A DNA stretch of 64,000 nucleotides, taken from Streptomyces blattellae. Lineage in GTDB: Bacteria; Actinomycetota; Actinomycetes; Streptomycetales; Streptomycetaceae. Of the stretch, positions 9,111 to 21,926 are shown in pieces (within the stretch, counting starts at the first letter, position 1; every line of letters starts with the position of its first letter). The notes beneath the pieces were generated by a model. It was not told where the DNA came from and did no database searches. It saw only the letters and a list, made by a program, of their open reading frames with translations. A program made the translations under genes and the position numbers. The stretch covers positions 151,996-215,995 of the forward strand of contig NZ_WJBG01000117.1 in NCBI RefSeq assembly GCF_009709555.1. The letters run 5' to 3'.

Positions 9111-9155
9111 CGACGATGCCCGCGCCCCCTGCGACAGGGGGCGCGGGCATCGTCG
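9111..9155. terminator. perfect 20-bp stem terminator
   Basis: Arms at 9111-9130 and 9136-9155 are exact inverted repeats around the loop GCGAC. It sits between the convergent ANTAR and livF genes and is symmetric, so it should act for both strands. Confidence 0.88.
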
Positions 9156-9171
9156 TACTGGCGCGATGACC

Positions 9172-9884
9172 TCAGTCCTCGCCGAGGTATGCCTTCCGGA
9201 CGGATTCGTCGTGCAGCAGGTCCTGTCCCGTGCCGGACAGGACGATCTTGCCGACCTCCATGACGTGGCCGTGATCCGCCAGGGAAAGTGCCGCCTGGGC
9301 GTTCTGTTCGATGAGCAGGATGGTGGTGCCCTGGGACTTGAGTTCTTTGATGGTCGCCATGATCTTCTGCATCATGATCGGCGACAGGCCCATGGACGGT
9401 TCGTCCAGCATCAGCAGTTTCGGTTGCGACATCAGCGCGCGCCCCATGGCGAGCATCTGCTGTTCGCCGCCTGAGAGGGTGCCGGCGGCCTGCTTGCGGC
9501 GTTCTCCGAGGATGGGGAAGAGGTCGTAGGCGCGCTGGATGTCCTTTTCGATGCCTTCTTTGTCGTTGCGGAGGAAGGCGCCGAGGCGGAGGTTGTCCTC
9601 GATCGTCATGCGGGGGAAGATGCGGCGGCCTTCGGGGGAGTGGGCCAGTCCCATGGAGACGATTTTGTGGGCGGGTGTTTTGTGCAGGGGTTTGCCGTCG
9701 AACGTGATCCGTCCGGAGAGTGGCTGGAGGAGTCCGGAGAGGGTGCGCAGGGTGGTGGTTTTGCCGGCGCCGTTGGTGCCGATGAGGGTGACGACTTCGC
9801 CCGCGTTGACCTTGAAGGTGATGCCTTTGACGGCTTCGATTTTGCCGTAGGCGACCCTGAGGTTGTCGACTTCGAGCAGTGCGG

Positions 9885-9888
<4 letters not shown>
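9172..9888 (-). CDS. livF: branched-chain amino-acid ABC importer, ATP-binding protein LivF
   Basis: A 238-aa ABC ATPase, one of the two that power the liv importer. Walker A is GTNGAGKTT (37-45), the signature is LSGGEQQ, and Walker B is LLMLDEPSMGL. The GTG start overlaps the stop of livG by four bases (GTGA), which decides the start and implies translational coupling. Upstream in-frame sequence is the livG shadow. It is the last gene of the five-gene operon. It belongs to the LivF type because it starts directly at the nucleotide-binding core and has no long C-terminal extension. Confidence 0.94.
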
Positions 9889-10750
<862 letters not shown>

Positions 10751-10754
<4 letters not shown>

Positions 10755-12589
10755 GCCCCTGCCTTGGCGACGCCGGTGGCACCGTCGGGCAGGGCGGTGC
10801 CCTCGGGTACATCGAGTTGTCCGGTTTCGTGGAACTCGAGTTGCTTCCTGCGGTCGGCGACGAGGCCTTCGGGGCGGAAGCGCATCAGGAGCATGAGGGC
10901 GAAGCCGAAGAGGAGCAGTTGGTATTCGGCCATGAACTGGAGTTTGGCCGGGATGAGGTAGAGCAGTGCGGCGCCGATGAGGGGGCCGCTGATGGTGCCC
11001 ATGCCGCCGAGGATGACGGCGGCGAGCAGGAAGGCCGAGTTGGGCGGTACGGAGCCGGCGAACTGGTACTGCTCGGGGGTGACGCTGTATGAGACGTGGG
11101 ACTGGACGGTGCCGGCGAGTCCGGCGAGGGAGGCGCCGAGGGCGAAGGCGAGGAGCTTGAGGCGGAAGCCGTTGATGCCCATGGCGGTGGCGGCGGTTTC
11201 GTCTTCGCGGATGGCGACCCAGGCACGGCCGATGCGGGATTCCGCGGAGCGGCGGAAGACCATGACGACGATGGCTGTGAACAGCAGCATCAGCAGGTAG
11301 TAGTTGCCGGAGCGGGTCAGTTCGGTGCCCAGGACGTCGTGCGGTACTCCGAGGTTGAAGCCGAAGATCTCCAGGTCGGGGATGTTCGGGATGCCGTTGG
11401 AGCCGTTGGTGACGTCGGGTCCGCTGTTGCCGTTCAGGTTGTTCATGGTGATGCGGAAGATCTCACCGAAGCCGAGCGTGACGATGGCGAGGTAGTCGCC
11501 GCGCAGTCGCAGGGTGGGGGCGCCGATGACGACGCCGAAGATCAGTGAGGCGGCGGCGCCGGTGAGGACGGCGGCCCAGAACGGGAAGTGGACGCCGATC
11601 GTGGACTGTGGGGAGCCGGAGACCAGGGCTGCGGCGTAGGCGCCGACGCCGAGGAAGGCGACGTAGCCGAGGTCGAGGAGGCCGGCGAGGCCGACGACGA
11701 CGTTGAGGCCCAGGGCGACGGTGGCGAAGATCAGGATGTTCGCGCCGATGAGCGCGAATTGGTCGTTGCTCTGGGTGAAGGGGAAGCAGATCGCGGCGGC
11801 GAAGGCGGCTGCGAGGGTGACGTTGCGGTGCTTGGCGGTGAGTGCTGAGAGCCGCTTGAGGAGTCCGGCGCGGTTGACGGCGGTGAATCCGAACCCGGCG
11901 ATGATGAGGAAGCCGATGAAGAGTTCGGAGTATTCGGTGCCGATGCCGTAGGCGAATACGTAGAGGCCGGCGCCGAAGCCTGCGGCGATGATGAGGATCT
12001 CTGCCCAGGCGGGGAGTTCCTTGGCGCGTCCGGGTTCGGGGGCGCTGAGTGCGTGGCGGGCCTTGCCACCGAATTTGCGGATTTTGCCCCAGAGGTCGGG
12101 GGTGGGGTCGGCGGCGTCGTAGGGCTGGTCGTAGGGGAGGCCGAGGGCGCCGATGGTGGCGATGAGGGCGCCGATGCCGGAGACCCATGCGCCGGGTTCG
12201 AGGTTGACGAGGCCGCCGAGTTCATCGCTGATGGCGCCCATGGCGTAGCCGGTGGTGCCGAGGACGCCGAGGGCGAGCAGCAGGACGGGGCTGTTGGTGC
12301 CGCCGGGGGTGAGCCAGCCGAGTCCGCGGATGCCGTAGCCGGACAGGGCGAACAGCAGGGTGAGGGCGGACCCGATGAGGGTGAGGATCTGCAGGCCGCC
12401 GGGGTATCCGGTGACGGTGAGGTTGCCGGGGAATTCCTCGGTCCAGGTCCAGGCGAGGAAGGTGCCGGCGAGTGCCACGGCGGAGCCGAGGACGGTGGTG
12501 GCGCGGGCCAGGGCCGGGGGCAGCGGGATCAGTGGAGATGTGCCCGCCGAGGGCGACTTGGTGAGGTCCGTGGTGGTGTTGGTTGTCAT
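10751..12589 (-). CDS. livM: branched-chain amino-acid ABC importer, permease LivM
   Basis: A 612-aa inner-membrane permease of the LivM type. The C-terminal half (about 290-590) is the canonical domain, with the cytoplasmic coupling sequence RIGRAWVAIREDETAA. The N-terminal half carries several extra hydrophobic segments and a soluble loop rich in charged residues, making it much longer than proteobacterial LivM but like the long actinobacterial versions. The ATG at 12589 is chosen; an in-frame GTG at 12598 would overlap the livH stop (GTGA) and is equally plausible. The reading frame is open far upstream, but that is the livH shadow. Confidence 0.92.
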
Positions 12590-12594
12590 GGGTA

Positions 12595-13524
12595 TCACGC
12601 CCGATCCGCGACGCGTTCGCCGAGCAGGCCTTGTGGTCTGAACAGGAGGACGAGGATGAGCAGGGCGAATGCCCATACGTCCTTCCAGGCGCCGCCGCCG
12701 AAGAGTTCCATGCCGGGGATGTCGCCTATGTAGCCGGTGGCGAGGGACTCGGCGACGCCGAGGACGATGCCGCCGAGCATGGCGCCGTAGATGTTGCCGA
12801 TGCCGCCGAGAACGGCGGCGGTGAAGGCTTTGAGGCCCATGAGGAAGCCCATGCGGAAGCCGACTTGGCCATTCTTGAGGCCGTAGGCGACTGCGGCGAT
12901 GGCGGCGAACGCGGCGCCGATGGCGAAGGCCATGACGATGATGCGGTCGGTGTTGACGCCCATGAGCTTGGCGGTGTCGGGGTCCTGGGCGGTGGCCTGC
13001 ATGCCGCGTCCGGAGCGGGTCTTTGTGACGAAGAATCCGAGGGCGACCATGCACAGTGGTGCGGCGATCAGGACGAAGAGGTCACCGCGCTGGATGTTGG
13101 CGCCGAAGACGTCGAAGGGGCCGCCCTCGAACTGAGGGAAGGGGCGGTCCTTCTTCGCGTCGGGGTACCACATCCATACGACCTGCTGGAGGACGATGGA
13201 CAGGCCGATGGCGGTGATGAGGGGCGCCAGGCGTGGTGCGGTGCGCAGTGGTCGATAAGCGAAGCGTTCCGCCGCGGTGGCGAAGGCCACCGAGACAACG
13301 ATGCCGCCGAGGATCATGAGGGGGACGGCGGCGCCGAGGGCGAAGCCCTCGGGAAGCCACAGCCAGACGGTGAGGGCCCCGAAGCCCCCGACCATGAAGA
13401 TCTCGCCGTGGGCGAAGTTGATGAGCTGGACGATGCCGTAGACCATCGTGTAGCCGATCGCGATGAGTCCGTACATCGCGCCGAGGATGAGTCCATTGGC
13501 CAGCTGTTGCGGCAGTTCGTTCAC
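12595..13524 (-). CDS. livH: branched-chain amino-acid ABC importer, permease LivH
   Basis: A 309-aa membrane permease with about eight hydrophobic segments. The N-terminal family sequence NGLILGAMYGLIAIGYTMVY and the loop KTRSGRGMQATAQD before the coupling helix are typical of LivH. It forms the pore with LivM. It is second in the operon, 115 bp after livK, with a strong stem-loop between them; its stop overlaps the possible livM GTG start. Confidence 0.94.
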   Translation of the reverse strand: MNELPQQLANGLILGAMYGLIAIGYTMVYGIVQLINFAHGEIFMVGGFGALTVWLWLPEGFALGAAVPLMILGGIVVSVAFATAAERFAYRPLRTAPRLAPLITAIGLSIVLQQVVWMWYPDAKKDRPFPQFEGGPFDVFGANIQRGDLFVLIAAPLCMVALGFFVTKTRSGRGMQATAQDPDTAKLMGVNTDRIIVMAFAIGAAFAAIAAVAYGLKNGQVGFRMGFLMGLKAFTAAVLGGIGNIYGAMLGGIVLGVAESLATGYIGDIPGMELFGGGAWKDVWAFALLILVLLFRPQGLLGERVADRA

Positions 13525-13559
13525 CGCAGGGCCTCCGTGGGAGTGGTTCGGATATGGCG

Positions 13560-13593
13560 CCGCGCGGGAGCGCTGATGGGCGCTCCCGCGCGG
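13560..13593 (-). terminator. intercistronic stem-loop between livK and livH
   Basis: Perfect 14-bp arms (CCGCGCGGGAGCGC and its complement) around a 6-nt loop lie between the binding-protein gene and the permease gene. Such elements usually act as partial terminators or 3' stabilisers that keep binding protein in excess over membrane parts. Confidence 0.7.
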
Positions 13594-13639
13594 CCTGGAT
13601 CAATGTGTGATGAAGGAGTGCTCTCTACTCGTCCTCTGC

Positions 13640-14866
13640 TCAGAGCTTGGGCTCGCCGCTGAACTCCGCCGCCCAGGCGTTGTCCTTGACCTTGTACGCG
13701 GTCATCGTGTGGTTGGTGGTGTCACCGAACTCGTCGAAGGAGATGGTGCCGGTGACGCCGTCGAACTTGACGTCGGCCATGGCGTCCAGGACCGCCTTGC
13801 GGCCGTCGTCGGGGAGCTGGCCGTCGTTGCCCTCGACCGCCAGCTTGACGGCCTCGATGATGGACCAGGTGGCGTCGTAGGTGAGGCCGCCGTAGGCCTC
13901 GTAGGCGTCCTCGTAGCCTGCGGCCTCGTAGTCCTTGATGAAGGTCTGGGCGGAGTCGAGCTCTTCGACGGGCTCGCCCACGGAGGTGGCGAGGTCGCCT
14001 TCGGCCTTCTTGTTGAGCTTGGGGTATTCGCCGGAGTAGATGCCGTCGCCGCCCATGAGCGGGATGTTCTGGCCGCTGTCCTTGAGCTGCTGGCTCAGGG
14101 GTGCGGCGGCGGGGTACTCGCCGCCGTAGTAGAGGGCTTCGGCGCCGGTGTCCTTGATCTTGGCGACGACGGCGTTGAAGTCGCGGTCATCGGGGTTGAT
14201 GTGGTCGTTGCCGACGATCTCGCCACCGAGTTTGGTGAAGTTCGTCTCGAAGGAGGCGGCGAGGCCCGCGCCGTAGGTCTTCTGGTCGTCGATCAGGTAG
14301 ACCTTCTTGATCTTGGCCTGGTTGTAGAGGTAGTCCGCGGCGAAGGCGCCCTGGATCTCGTCGGTGGTGGCCGTGCGGAAGAAGGTGTCGAACTGGCGGA
14401 CCGAGTCGCCGGTCTTCCAGCCGTCGCCCTGGGTGAGTTCGGTACCCGTGTTGGCGGGGGAGACCTGAGTGAGGCCGGCGTCGGCGAAGGGCTTCTGCAT
14501 CTGCTGGGAGACGCTGGAGTTCAGCGGGCCGACGACGCCGAGGACCTCGTCGTTGCTGATGAACTTCTGGGCGTTCTGCTGGCCGACGGAGGGCTGGGCC
14601 TGGTCGTCGAGGGGTTCGATCTTGAACTCGACGCCGTCGACGTACTCTTCCTCGTTGGCCGTCTTCGCGGCCAGGTCGGCGGAGTTCTTGATGCCGAGAC
14701 CGAGCGCTGAGAGGTCGCCGGTCAGCGGAGCGTCGACACCGATCACAACAGTGGTCTTGTCGCCGCTGCTGCTGTCGCTGTCGTCGTCACGCGACCCACA
14801 GGCGGTGAGTGTCAGCGATCCCGCCGCGAGTGCGGCGGTGAAAGCGATGATCGAACGTTGACGCAC
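13640..14866 (-). CDS. livK: branched-chain amino-acid ABC importer, substrate-binding lipoprotein
   Basis: A 408-aa extracellular receptor of the Leu/Ile/Val-binding family. It has a lipoprotein signal with lipobox LTAC and lipidated Cys23, then a Ser/Asp-rich linker, then the two-lobe periplasmic-binding fold starting VVIGVDAPLTGDLSALG. It delivers branched-chain or related amino acids to LivHMGF. It is the first gene of the operon, followed by the 115-bp gap with the stem-loop. The substrate is inferred from family and operon; some members bind other amino acids or amides. Confidence 0.93.
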   Translation of the reverse strand: MRQRSIIAFTAALAAGSLTLTACGSRDDDSDSSSGDKTTVVIGVDAPLTGDLSALGLGIKNSADLAAKTANEEEYVDGVEFKIEPLDDQAQPSVGQQNAQKFISNDEVLGVVGPLNSSVSQQMQKPFADAGLTQVSPANTGTELTQGDGWKTGDSVRQFDTFFRTATTDEIQGAFAADYLYNQAKIKKVYLIDDQKTYGAGLAASFETNFTKLGGEIVGNDHINPDDRDFNAVVAKIKDTGAEALYYGGEYPAAAPLSQQLKDSGQNIPLMGGDGIYSGEYPKLNKKAEGDLATSVGEPVEELDSAQTFIKDYEAAGYEDAYEAYGGLTYDATWSIIEAVKLAVEGNDGQLPDDGRKAVLDAMADVKFDGVTGTISFDEFGDTTNHTMTAYKVKDNAWAAEFSGEPKL

Positions 14867-15398
14867 GAATCAGGTCCTTTCCCTGGCACGGCGGCTCCTC
14901 GTGGAACGCGCCGAGTCGAGCGCTGGGCCGAAATGACTTCGAATCCGAAGGCGCGGTGACTGGCCGTGACTCTAAGCGCGGGCGGGGAAGGTGGAGGAGT
15001 GTCTGGCCAAGGCTGTGACGCTCTTGTTATGACACGACGTAATGCAGAGCGGTACCTGGTGGGTGGATGTGGGCTGTTCCAGCCGATTCGCGCAGTCCAC
15101 ATGGTGAGAACGTGCAGGCTGCGCGTCTGGCAATTTCAGGAGTGTCGGGTGTCTTTGGTGATTACCGAACTCGTTGCTGCGGGCTACTTGAGTTGCCTCT
15201 GGGAAGCGTGCGGAGCGGATGCGCCCGGGATGGAACTGTGCGCTTGTATTGCGCCTGTATTACGCTGAGTTACGCCCAGGGAAGGGAATCCGGCGTTTGT
15301 CGGTACTTTCCCGTATCCCGTGCCAAATGTGGTGATCGCCCCCTGGGTCTGCGGTGTGAGTACGGCCTGTTGGGGCGGTCCGATCGGTCCTGCGCGGC
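14867..15398. other. 532-bp gap without a recognisable gene
   Basis: Lies between the livK start and the thioesterase stop. Base use is less GC-biased than coding sequence, and no frame shows Streptomyces codon bias or a good ribosome-binding site. The livK promoter must be here, but I cannot point to a convincing -10/-35 pair. Confidence 0.5.
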
Positions 15399-15887
15399 TC
15401 AGTCGGCCGCGCGCACGCGCTCTGTGTCGCCGAGGTTCACATCCCGCAGCATGCAGGTGAGCCGTGCGGTGCAGACACGCTTGCCGGTCTCGTCGCTGAT
15501 GACGATCTCGTACGTCGCCGTGGAGCGCCCCCGGTGCAGGGGTGTCGCCACGCCGGTCACGCGGCCGGAGCGGACGCCGCGGTGGTGGGTGCAGTTCAGG
15601 TCGACGCCGACGGCGATCTTGGCGCTGCCGGCGTGGAGCATGGAGCCGATGGAGCCGAGGGTCTCGGCGAGTACGGCGGAGGCGCCGCCGTGCAGCAGTC
15701 CGTACGGCTGGGTGTTGCCCTCGACGGGCATGGTGCCGACGACGCGGTCGGCGGAGGCCTCGACGATCTCCACTCCCATGCGCGTGCCCAGGTGTCCGGC
15801 CGAGAACATGGCGACGAGGTCGACGCCGAGTGCCGCGTACTCGTCTATGACCTCTTGCGGGAACTTCACGTGCTGCTGCTCGCCCAT
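15399..15887 (-). CDS. PaaI/YdiI-family hotdog-fold thioesterase
   Basis: A 162-aa hotdog-fold protein of the acyl-CoA thioesterase group that includes PaaI and menaquinone-pathway thioesterases. The core motif is YGLLHGGASAVLAETLGS, with the catalytic-type acidic residue in LAET, followed by the GVDLNCTHHRGV strand. The natural substrate cannot be told from sequence. The ATG follows CGGAGCC. It lies 45 bp downstream of the molybdoprotein start in the opposite sense of dependence (both minus strand, this gene upstream), so the two could be co-transcribed. Confidence 0.88.
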   Translation of the reverse strand: MGEQQHVKFPQEVIDEYAALGVDLVAMFSAGHLGTRMGVEIVEASADRVVGTMPVEGNTQPYGLLHGGASAVLAETLGSIGSMLHAGSAKIAVGVDLNCTHHRGVRSGRVTGVATPLHRGRSTATYEIVISDETGKRVCTARLTCMLRDVNLGDTERVRAAD

Positions 15888-15932
15888 GGGCCGGCTCCGT
15901 TCGTCGTCGGTCGCATCCGACTGAGCAAACGC

Positions 15933-18212
<2,280 letters not shown>

Positions 18213-18433
18213 CGAGCGCTCTCCTCTACGACTGCTGCCACTGCGTGTGTGAGGTACCTCTCCGATCCTCGCATGTGCCGGTGACAACGATCGCGGTCGA
18301 TCTTGTGAAGATCGCTGCCACAGCCTGCGCAGTCCTTCTCCGCCGCACCGGCGATCAGCCGCCGCCCGGGGTTTCCGCGGCGGTGAACTCACCGCGGTCC
18401 CGACTGTCAGTGGGGCGTGGCAGGATCGTGGAC

Positions 18434-21160
18434 GTGGCAGAAACAGCATCGAAGAAGACCGACAGCACCCCCGGCGGCGACCGCCCGCGGCTGATGCTCA
18501 TGGACGGGCACTCGCTGGCCTACCGCGCGTTCTTCGCGCTGCCCGCCGAGAATTTCACGACCGCGACGGGCCAGCCGACGAACGCGATCTACGGCTTCGC
18601 GTCGATGCTGGCCAACACGCTGCGCGACGAGGCGCCCACCCACTTCGCGGTGGCCTTCGACGTCTCCCGCAAGACCTGGCGCTCCGAGGAGTTCACGGAG
18701 TACAAGGCGAACCGTTCCAAGACCCCGGACGAGTTCAAGGGTCAGGTCGAGCTGATCGGCGAACTGCTCGACGCGATGCAGGCGCAGCGCTTCGCGGTGG
18801 ACGGCTTCGAGGCGGACGACGTCATCGCCACCCTCGCGACGCAGGCCGAGGCCGACGGCTTCGAAGTGCTGATCGTCACCGGCGACCGGGACTCCTTCCA
18901 GCTGGTCTCCGAGCACACCACGGTGCTGTATCCGACGAAGGGCGTCTCCGAGCTGACCCGGTTCACGCCGGAGAAGGTCTTCGAGAAGTACGGGCTGACG
19001 CCGGCGCAGTACCCCGACTTCGCGGCGCTGCGCGGCGACCCCTCCGACAACCTGCCGGGCATCCCGGGCGTCGGTGAGAAGACCGCCGCGAAGTGGATCA
19101 ACCAGTTCGGTTCCTTCGCGGACCTGGTCGAGCGCGTCGACGAGGTCAAGGGCAAGGCCGGTCAGAACCTGCGCGATCACCTTGAGGCCGTCAAGCTCAA
19201 CCGCCGGCTCACCGAGCTGGAGCGGCAGGTGGAGCTGCCGAAGACCGTCACCGACCTTGAGCGGGCGCCGTACGACCGCAAGGCGGTCGCGATGGTGCTG
19301 GACACCCTGGAGATCCGCAACCCGTCGCTGCGTGAGCGCCTCTTCGCCGTCGACCCCGGCGCGGAGGAGGCCGAGTCGACCCCCCTCGCCACGGACGGCG
19401 TGGAGCTGGACGGCACGGTGCTCGGCACCGGCGAGCTGGCTCCGTGGCTGGCGGAGCACGGCACCGACAGGCTGGGTGTCGCCACCGTCGACACCTGGGC
19501 GCTCGGCACCGGCTCGGTCGCCGAGGTGGCCCTGGCGGAGCCCGGGGGAGCGGCCGCCTGGTTCGACCCCGCCCAGCTGGACGAGGCCGACGAGACGGCG
19601 TTCGCCGCCTGGCTGGCCGACGCCGGCCGCCCCAAGGTGTTCCACAACGCCAAGGGTGCGATGCGGGTCTTCGCCGAGCACGGCTGGAGCGTCGACGGCG
19701 TCACCATGGACACCGCGCTCGCCGCCTACCTGGTCAAGCCGGGCCGCCGCTCCTTCGACCTGGACGCGCTGTCCCTGGAGTACCTCCACCGCGAGCTGGC
19801 CCCGGCCGCCGCGGCCGACGGCCAGCTCGCCTTCGGCACGGACGACGGCGCCGAGGCCGACGCGCTGATGATCCAGGCCCGCGCGGTCCTCGACCTCGGC
19901 GAGGCATTCGGTGAGCGGCTGACGGAGGTGGGCGCCGCGGACCTCCTGCGGGACGTGGAGCTGCCGACGTCCGCGCTGCTGGCCCGCATGGAGCGGCACG
20001 GCATCGCCGCCGACAGGATCCACCTGGAGGCGATGGAGCAGATGTTCGCCGGCGCCGTGCAACAGGCCGTGAAGGAGGCGCACGCCGCGGCCGGGCACGA
20101 GTTCAACCTGGGCTCGCCCAAGCAGCTCCAGGAAGTCCTCTTCGGCGAGCTGGCCCTGCCCAAGACCAAGCGCACCAAGACCGGCTACACCACCGACGCC
20201 GACGCGCTGGCCTGGCTCGCCACGCAGACGGAGAACGAACTGCCGGTGATCATGCTCCGCCACCGTGAGCAGGCCAAGCTGCGTGTCACCGTGGAGGGCC
20301 TGATCAAGGCGGTCGCGGCGGACGGCCGTATCCACACCACCTTCAACCAGACGGTCGCGGCGACGGGCCGTCTGTCCTCGACGGACCCGAACCTGCAGAA
20401 CATCCCGGTCCGCACGGACGAGGGCCGGGCGATCCGCCGGGGCTTCGTGGTCGGCGAGGGCTTCGAGTCCCTGATGACCGCGGACTACAGCCAGATCGAG
20501 CTGCGCGTGATGGCCCACCTCTCCGAGGACGAGGGCCTGATCGAGGCGTTCACGTCGGGGGAGGACCTGCACACCACGGCGGCCTCGCAGGTGTTCGCCG
20601 TCGAGCCCACGGCGGTGGACGCGGAGATGCGCCGCAAGATCAAGGCGATGTCGTACGGCTTGGCGTACGGCCTGTCGGCCTTCGGCCTCTCCCAGCAGCT
20701 GAACATCGAGGCGGCCGAGGCGCGCGCCCTGATGGACGCCTACTTCGAGCGCTTCGGCGGGGTACGGGACTATCTGCGCCGCGCGGTCGACGAGGCACGG
20801 GCGACGGGCTACACGGCGACGCTCTTCGGGCGCCGCCGGTACCTTCCCGACCTCAACAGCGACAACCGCCAGCGGCGTGAGGCGGCCGAGCGGATGGCCC
20901 TCAACGCACCCATCCAGGGCACGGCCGCCGACATCGTCAAGATCGCCATGCTCAACGTGGACCGGGCCCTGCGCGAGGCCGGCCTCACCTCCCGCATGCT
21001 GCTCCAGGTCCACGACGAAATCGTCCTGGAGATCGCCCCGGGAGAGCGTGCCGCCGCAGAGGAACTCGTCCGCCGCGAAATGGCCACCGCCGTCCACCTC
21101 CGCGTCCCCCTGGGCGTCTCGGTGGGCGCGGGCCCGGACTGGGAGTCGGCAGCGCACTAG
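18434..21160 (+). CDS. polA: DNA polymerase I
   Basis: A 908-aa family A DNA polymerase for gap filling and Okazaki-fragment processing. Order: 5'-3' exonuclease domain (about 18-290; LMLMDGHSLAYRAF, then LRGDPSDNLPGIPGVGEKTA), a degenerate 3'-5' exonuclease-like domain (about 320-500), and the polymerase domain (about 510-908; motif A TADYSQIELRV, O-helix RRKIKAMSYGLAYGLS, motif C LQVHDEIVLE). The DxE motif of an active proofreading site is absent, as in mycobacterial PolA. Start: the GTG at 18434 has AGGA about eight bases upstream; the GTG two codons earlier is too close to it. Confidence 0.95.
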   Translation: MAETASKKTDSTPGGDRPRLMLMDGHSLAYRAFFALPAENFTTATGQPTNAIYGFASMLANTLRDEAPTHFAVAFDVSRKTWRSEEFTEYKANRSKTPDEFKGQVELIGELLDAMQAQRFAVDGFEADDVIATLATQAEADGFEVLIVTGDRDSFQLVSEHTTVLYPTKGVSELTRFTPEKVFEKYGLTPAQYPDFAALRGDPSDNLPGIPGVGEKTAAKWINQFGSFADLVERVDEVKGKAGQNLRDHLEAVKLNRRLTELERQVELPKTVTDLERAPYDRKAVAMVLDTLEIRNPSLRERLFAVDPGAEEAESTPLATDGVELDGTVLGTGELAPWLAEHGTDRLGVATVDTWALGTGSVAEVALAEPGGAAAWFDPAQLDEADETAFAAWLADAGRPKVFHNAKGAMRVFAEHGWSVDGVTMDTALAAYLVKPGRRSFDLDALSLEYLHRELAPAAAADGQLAFGTDDGAEADALMIQARAVLDLGEAFGERLTEVGAADLLRDVELPTSALLARMERHGIAADRIHLEAMEQMFAGAVQQAVKEAHAAAGHEFNLGSPKQLQEVLFGELALPKTKRTKTGYTTDADALAWLATQTENELPVIMLRHREQAKLRVTVEGLIKAVAADGRIHTTFNQTVAATGRLSSTDPNLQNIPVRTDEGRAIRRGFVVGEGFESLMTADYSQIELRVMAHLSEDEGLIEAFTSGEDLHTTAASQVFAVEPTAVDAEMRRKIKAMSYGLAYGLSAFGLSQQLNIEAAEARALMDAYFERFGGVRDYLRRAVDEARATGYTATLFGRRRYLPDLNSDNRQRREAAERMALNAPIQGTAADIVKIAMLNVDRALREAGLTSRMLLQVHDEIVLEIAPGERAAAEELVRREMATAVHLRVPLGVSVGAGPDWESAAH

Positions 21161-21320
21161 GGCGCGTGCCAGGCGTCGCGGGGCAGGCGGGACTTGCGAA
21201 AGTCGCCCTAGTCTCCGGCGGTCGGGCCGGGTGTCGGGTGGTTCATTGCTGACTCGGCACTCAGCCCGGCCGAAGGCGAGTCGGCGCCTGGCTCACCCTG
21301 TGGTGTTCGGCGGGCGGGAC

Positions 21321-21412
21321 TGCAACGCGCCCCGAAGGGGCGCGGGGCTGGGTGCCGATGTGCGGCTCCGCCGCGGGGGCGCGACCAGCCCCACGACCCG
21401 CAGCCCCGATAC
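21321..21412. repeat. Streptomyces-type intergenic palindromic repeat
   Basis: The core hairpin GCGCCCC-GAA-GGGGCGC (21327-21343) is followed by GGGGCTG and, after a second inverted segment around GCGGCTCCGCCGC, by GCAGCCCC. This composite resembles a dispersed intergenic element I know from many Streptomyces genomes. It may terminate polA. The rest of the 361-bp gap (21161-21521) holds nothing I recognise. Confidence 0.55.
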
Positions 21413-21521
21413 AAGCGCGACCCGGCAGACGCTCAGGAACCCGGCCCACCCCCGGAGGGCCCGTCACCCACGTGGCCCCCGCGAACACGCCCCCGCCCCC
21501 GGCGCCCGTAAGGATGCCCGC

Positions 21522-21926
21522 ATGGGTATACGCATGCTCAACCGCCGGACGGCATGGGCACTGGCGCAGGCGAACGCCGACGCGACCCCGTCCACGCCGC
21601 CCCCACGGGTCCCGGTCTTCTCGGCCGGCGCAAGCACCGCCCGCCTCCCCGCCGACCTCCCGGCGGTGCTGCGCGGGGCGGCCGCAAGGCTCCGGCACCG
21701 TTCCAGCGACCGCGAGCAGGCCGGCGTACAGCCAGGGCACCGGCCCGACTGGCGCCTGTGGACCGACCTGGCCCGCAGCTACCTGGCGCTGGTCCTCTCC
21801 CGGCTGCCGCGGTCGCGGCCCGTGCAGACCGTCACCGTGTTCATCGCGACCGCGTCCACCGTCAGCGGGCGGCCGGACGGCTCCGGCTCCGCTCCACCAC
21901 CGCCGGGGAACCGCGCCACACCCTGA
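21522..21926 (+). CDS. small conserved hypothetical protein
   Basis: A 134-aa protein with no recognised domain. The ATG has TAAGGA eight bases upstream, and codon use is typical. It is Ala/Pro/Arg rich, with one amphipathic segment WRLWTDLARSYLALVLSRL near residues 85-103 and no signal peptide. The last 65 bases overlap the end of the convergent DUF4184-like gene. I believe similar short proteins beginning MGIR occur in other streptomycetes but cannot verify that. Function unknown. Confidence 0.6.
   Translation: MGIRMLNRRTAWALAQANADATPSTPPPRVPVFSAGASTARLPADLPAVLRGAAARLRHRSSDREQAGVQPGHRPDWRLWTDLARSYLALVLSRLPRSRPVQTVTVFIATASTVSGRPDGSGSAPPPPGNRATP

Noticed and set aside
14966..15268. 100-codon plus-strand frame in the livK-thioesterase gap
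   Set aside because: Cys/Arg-rich, no codon bias, no ribosome-binding site and no known motif.
18407..21157. 916-codon minus-strand frame over polA
   Set aside because: Compositional shadow without recognisable sequence.
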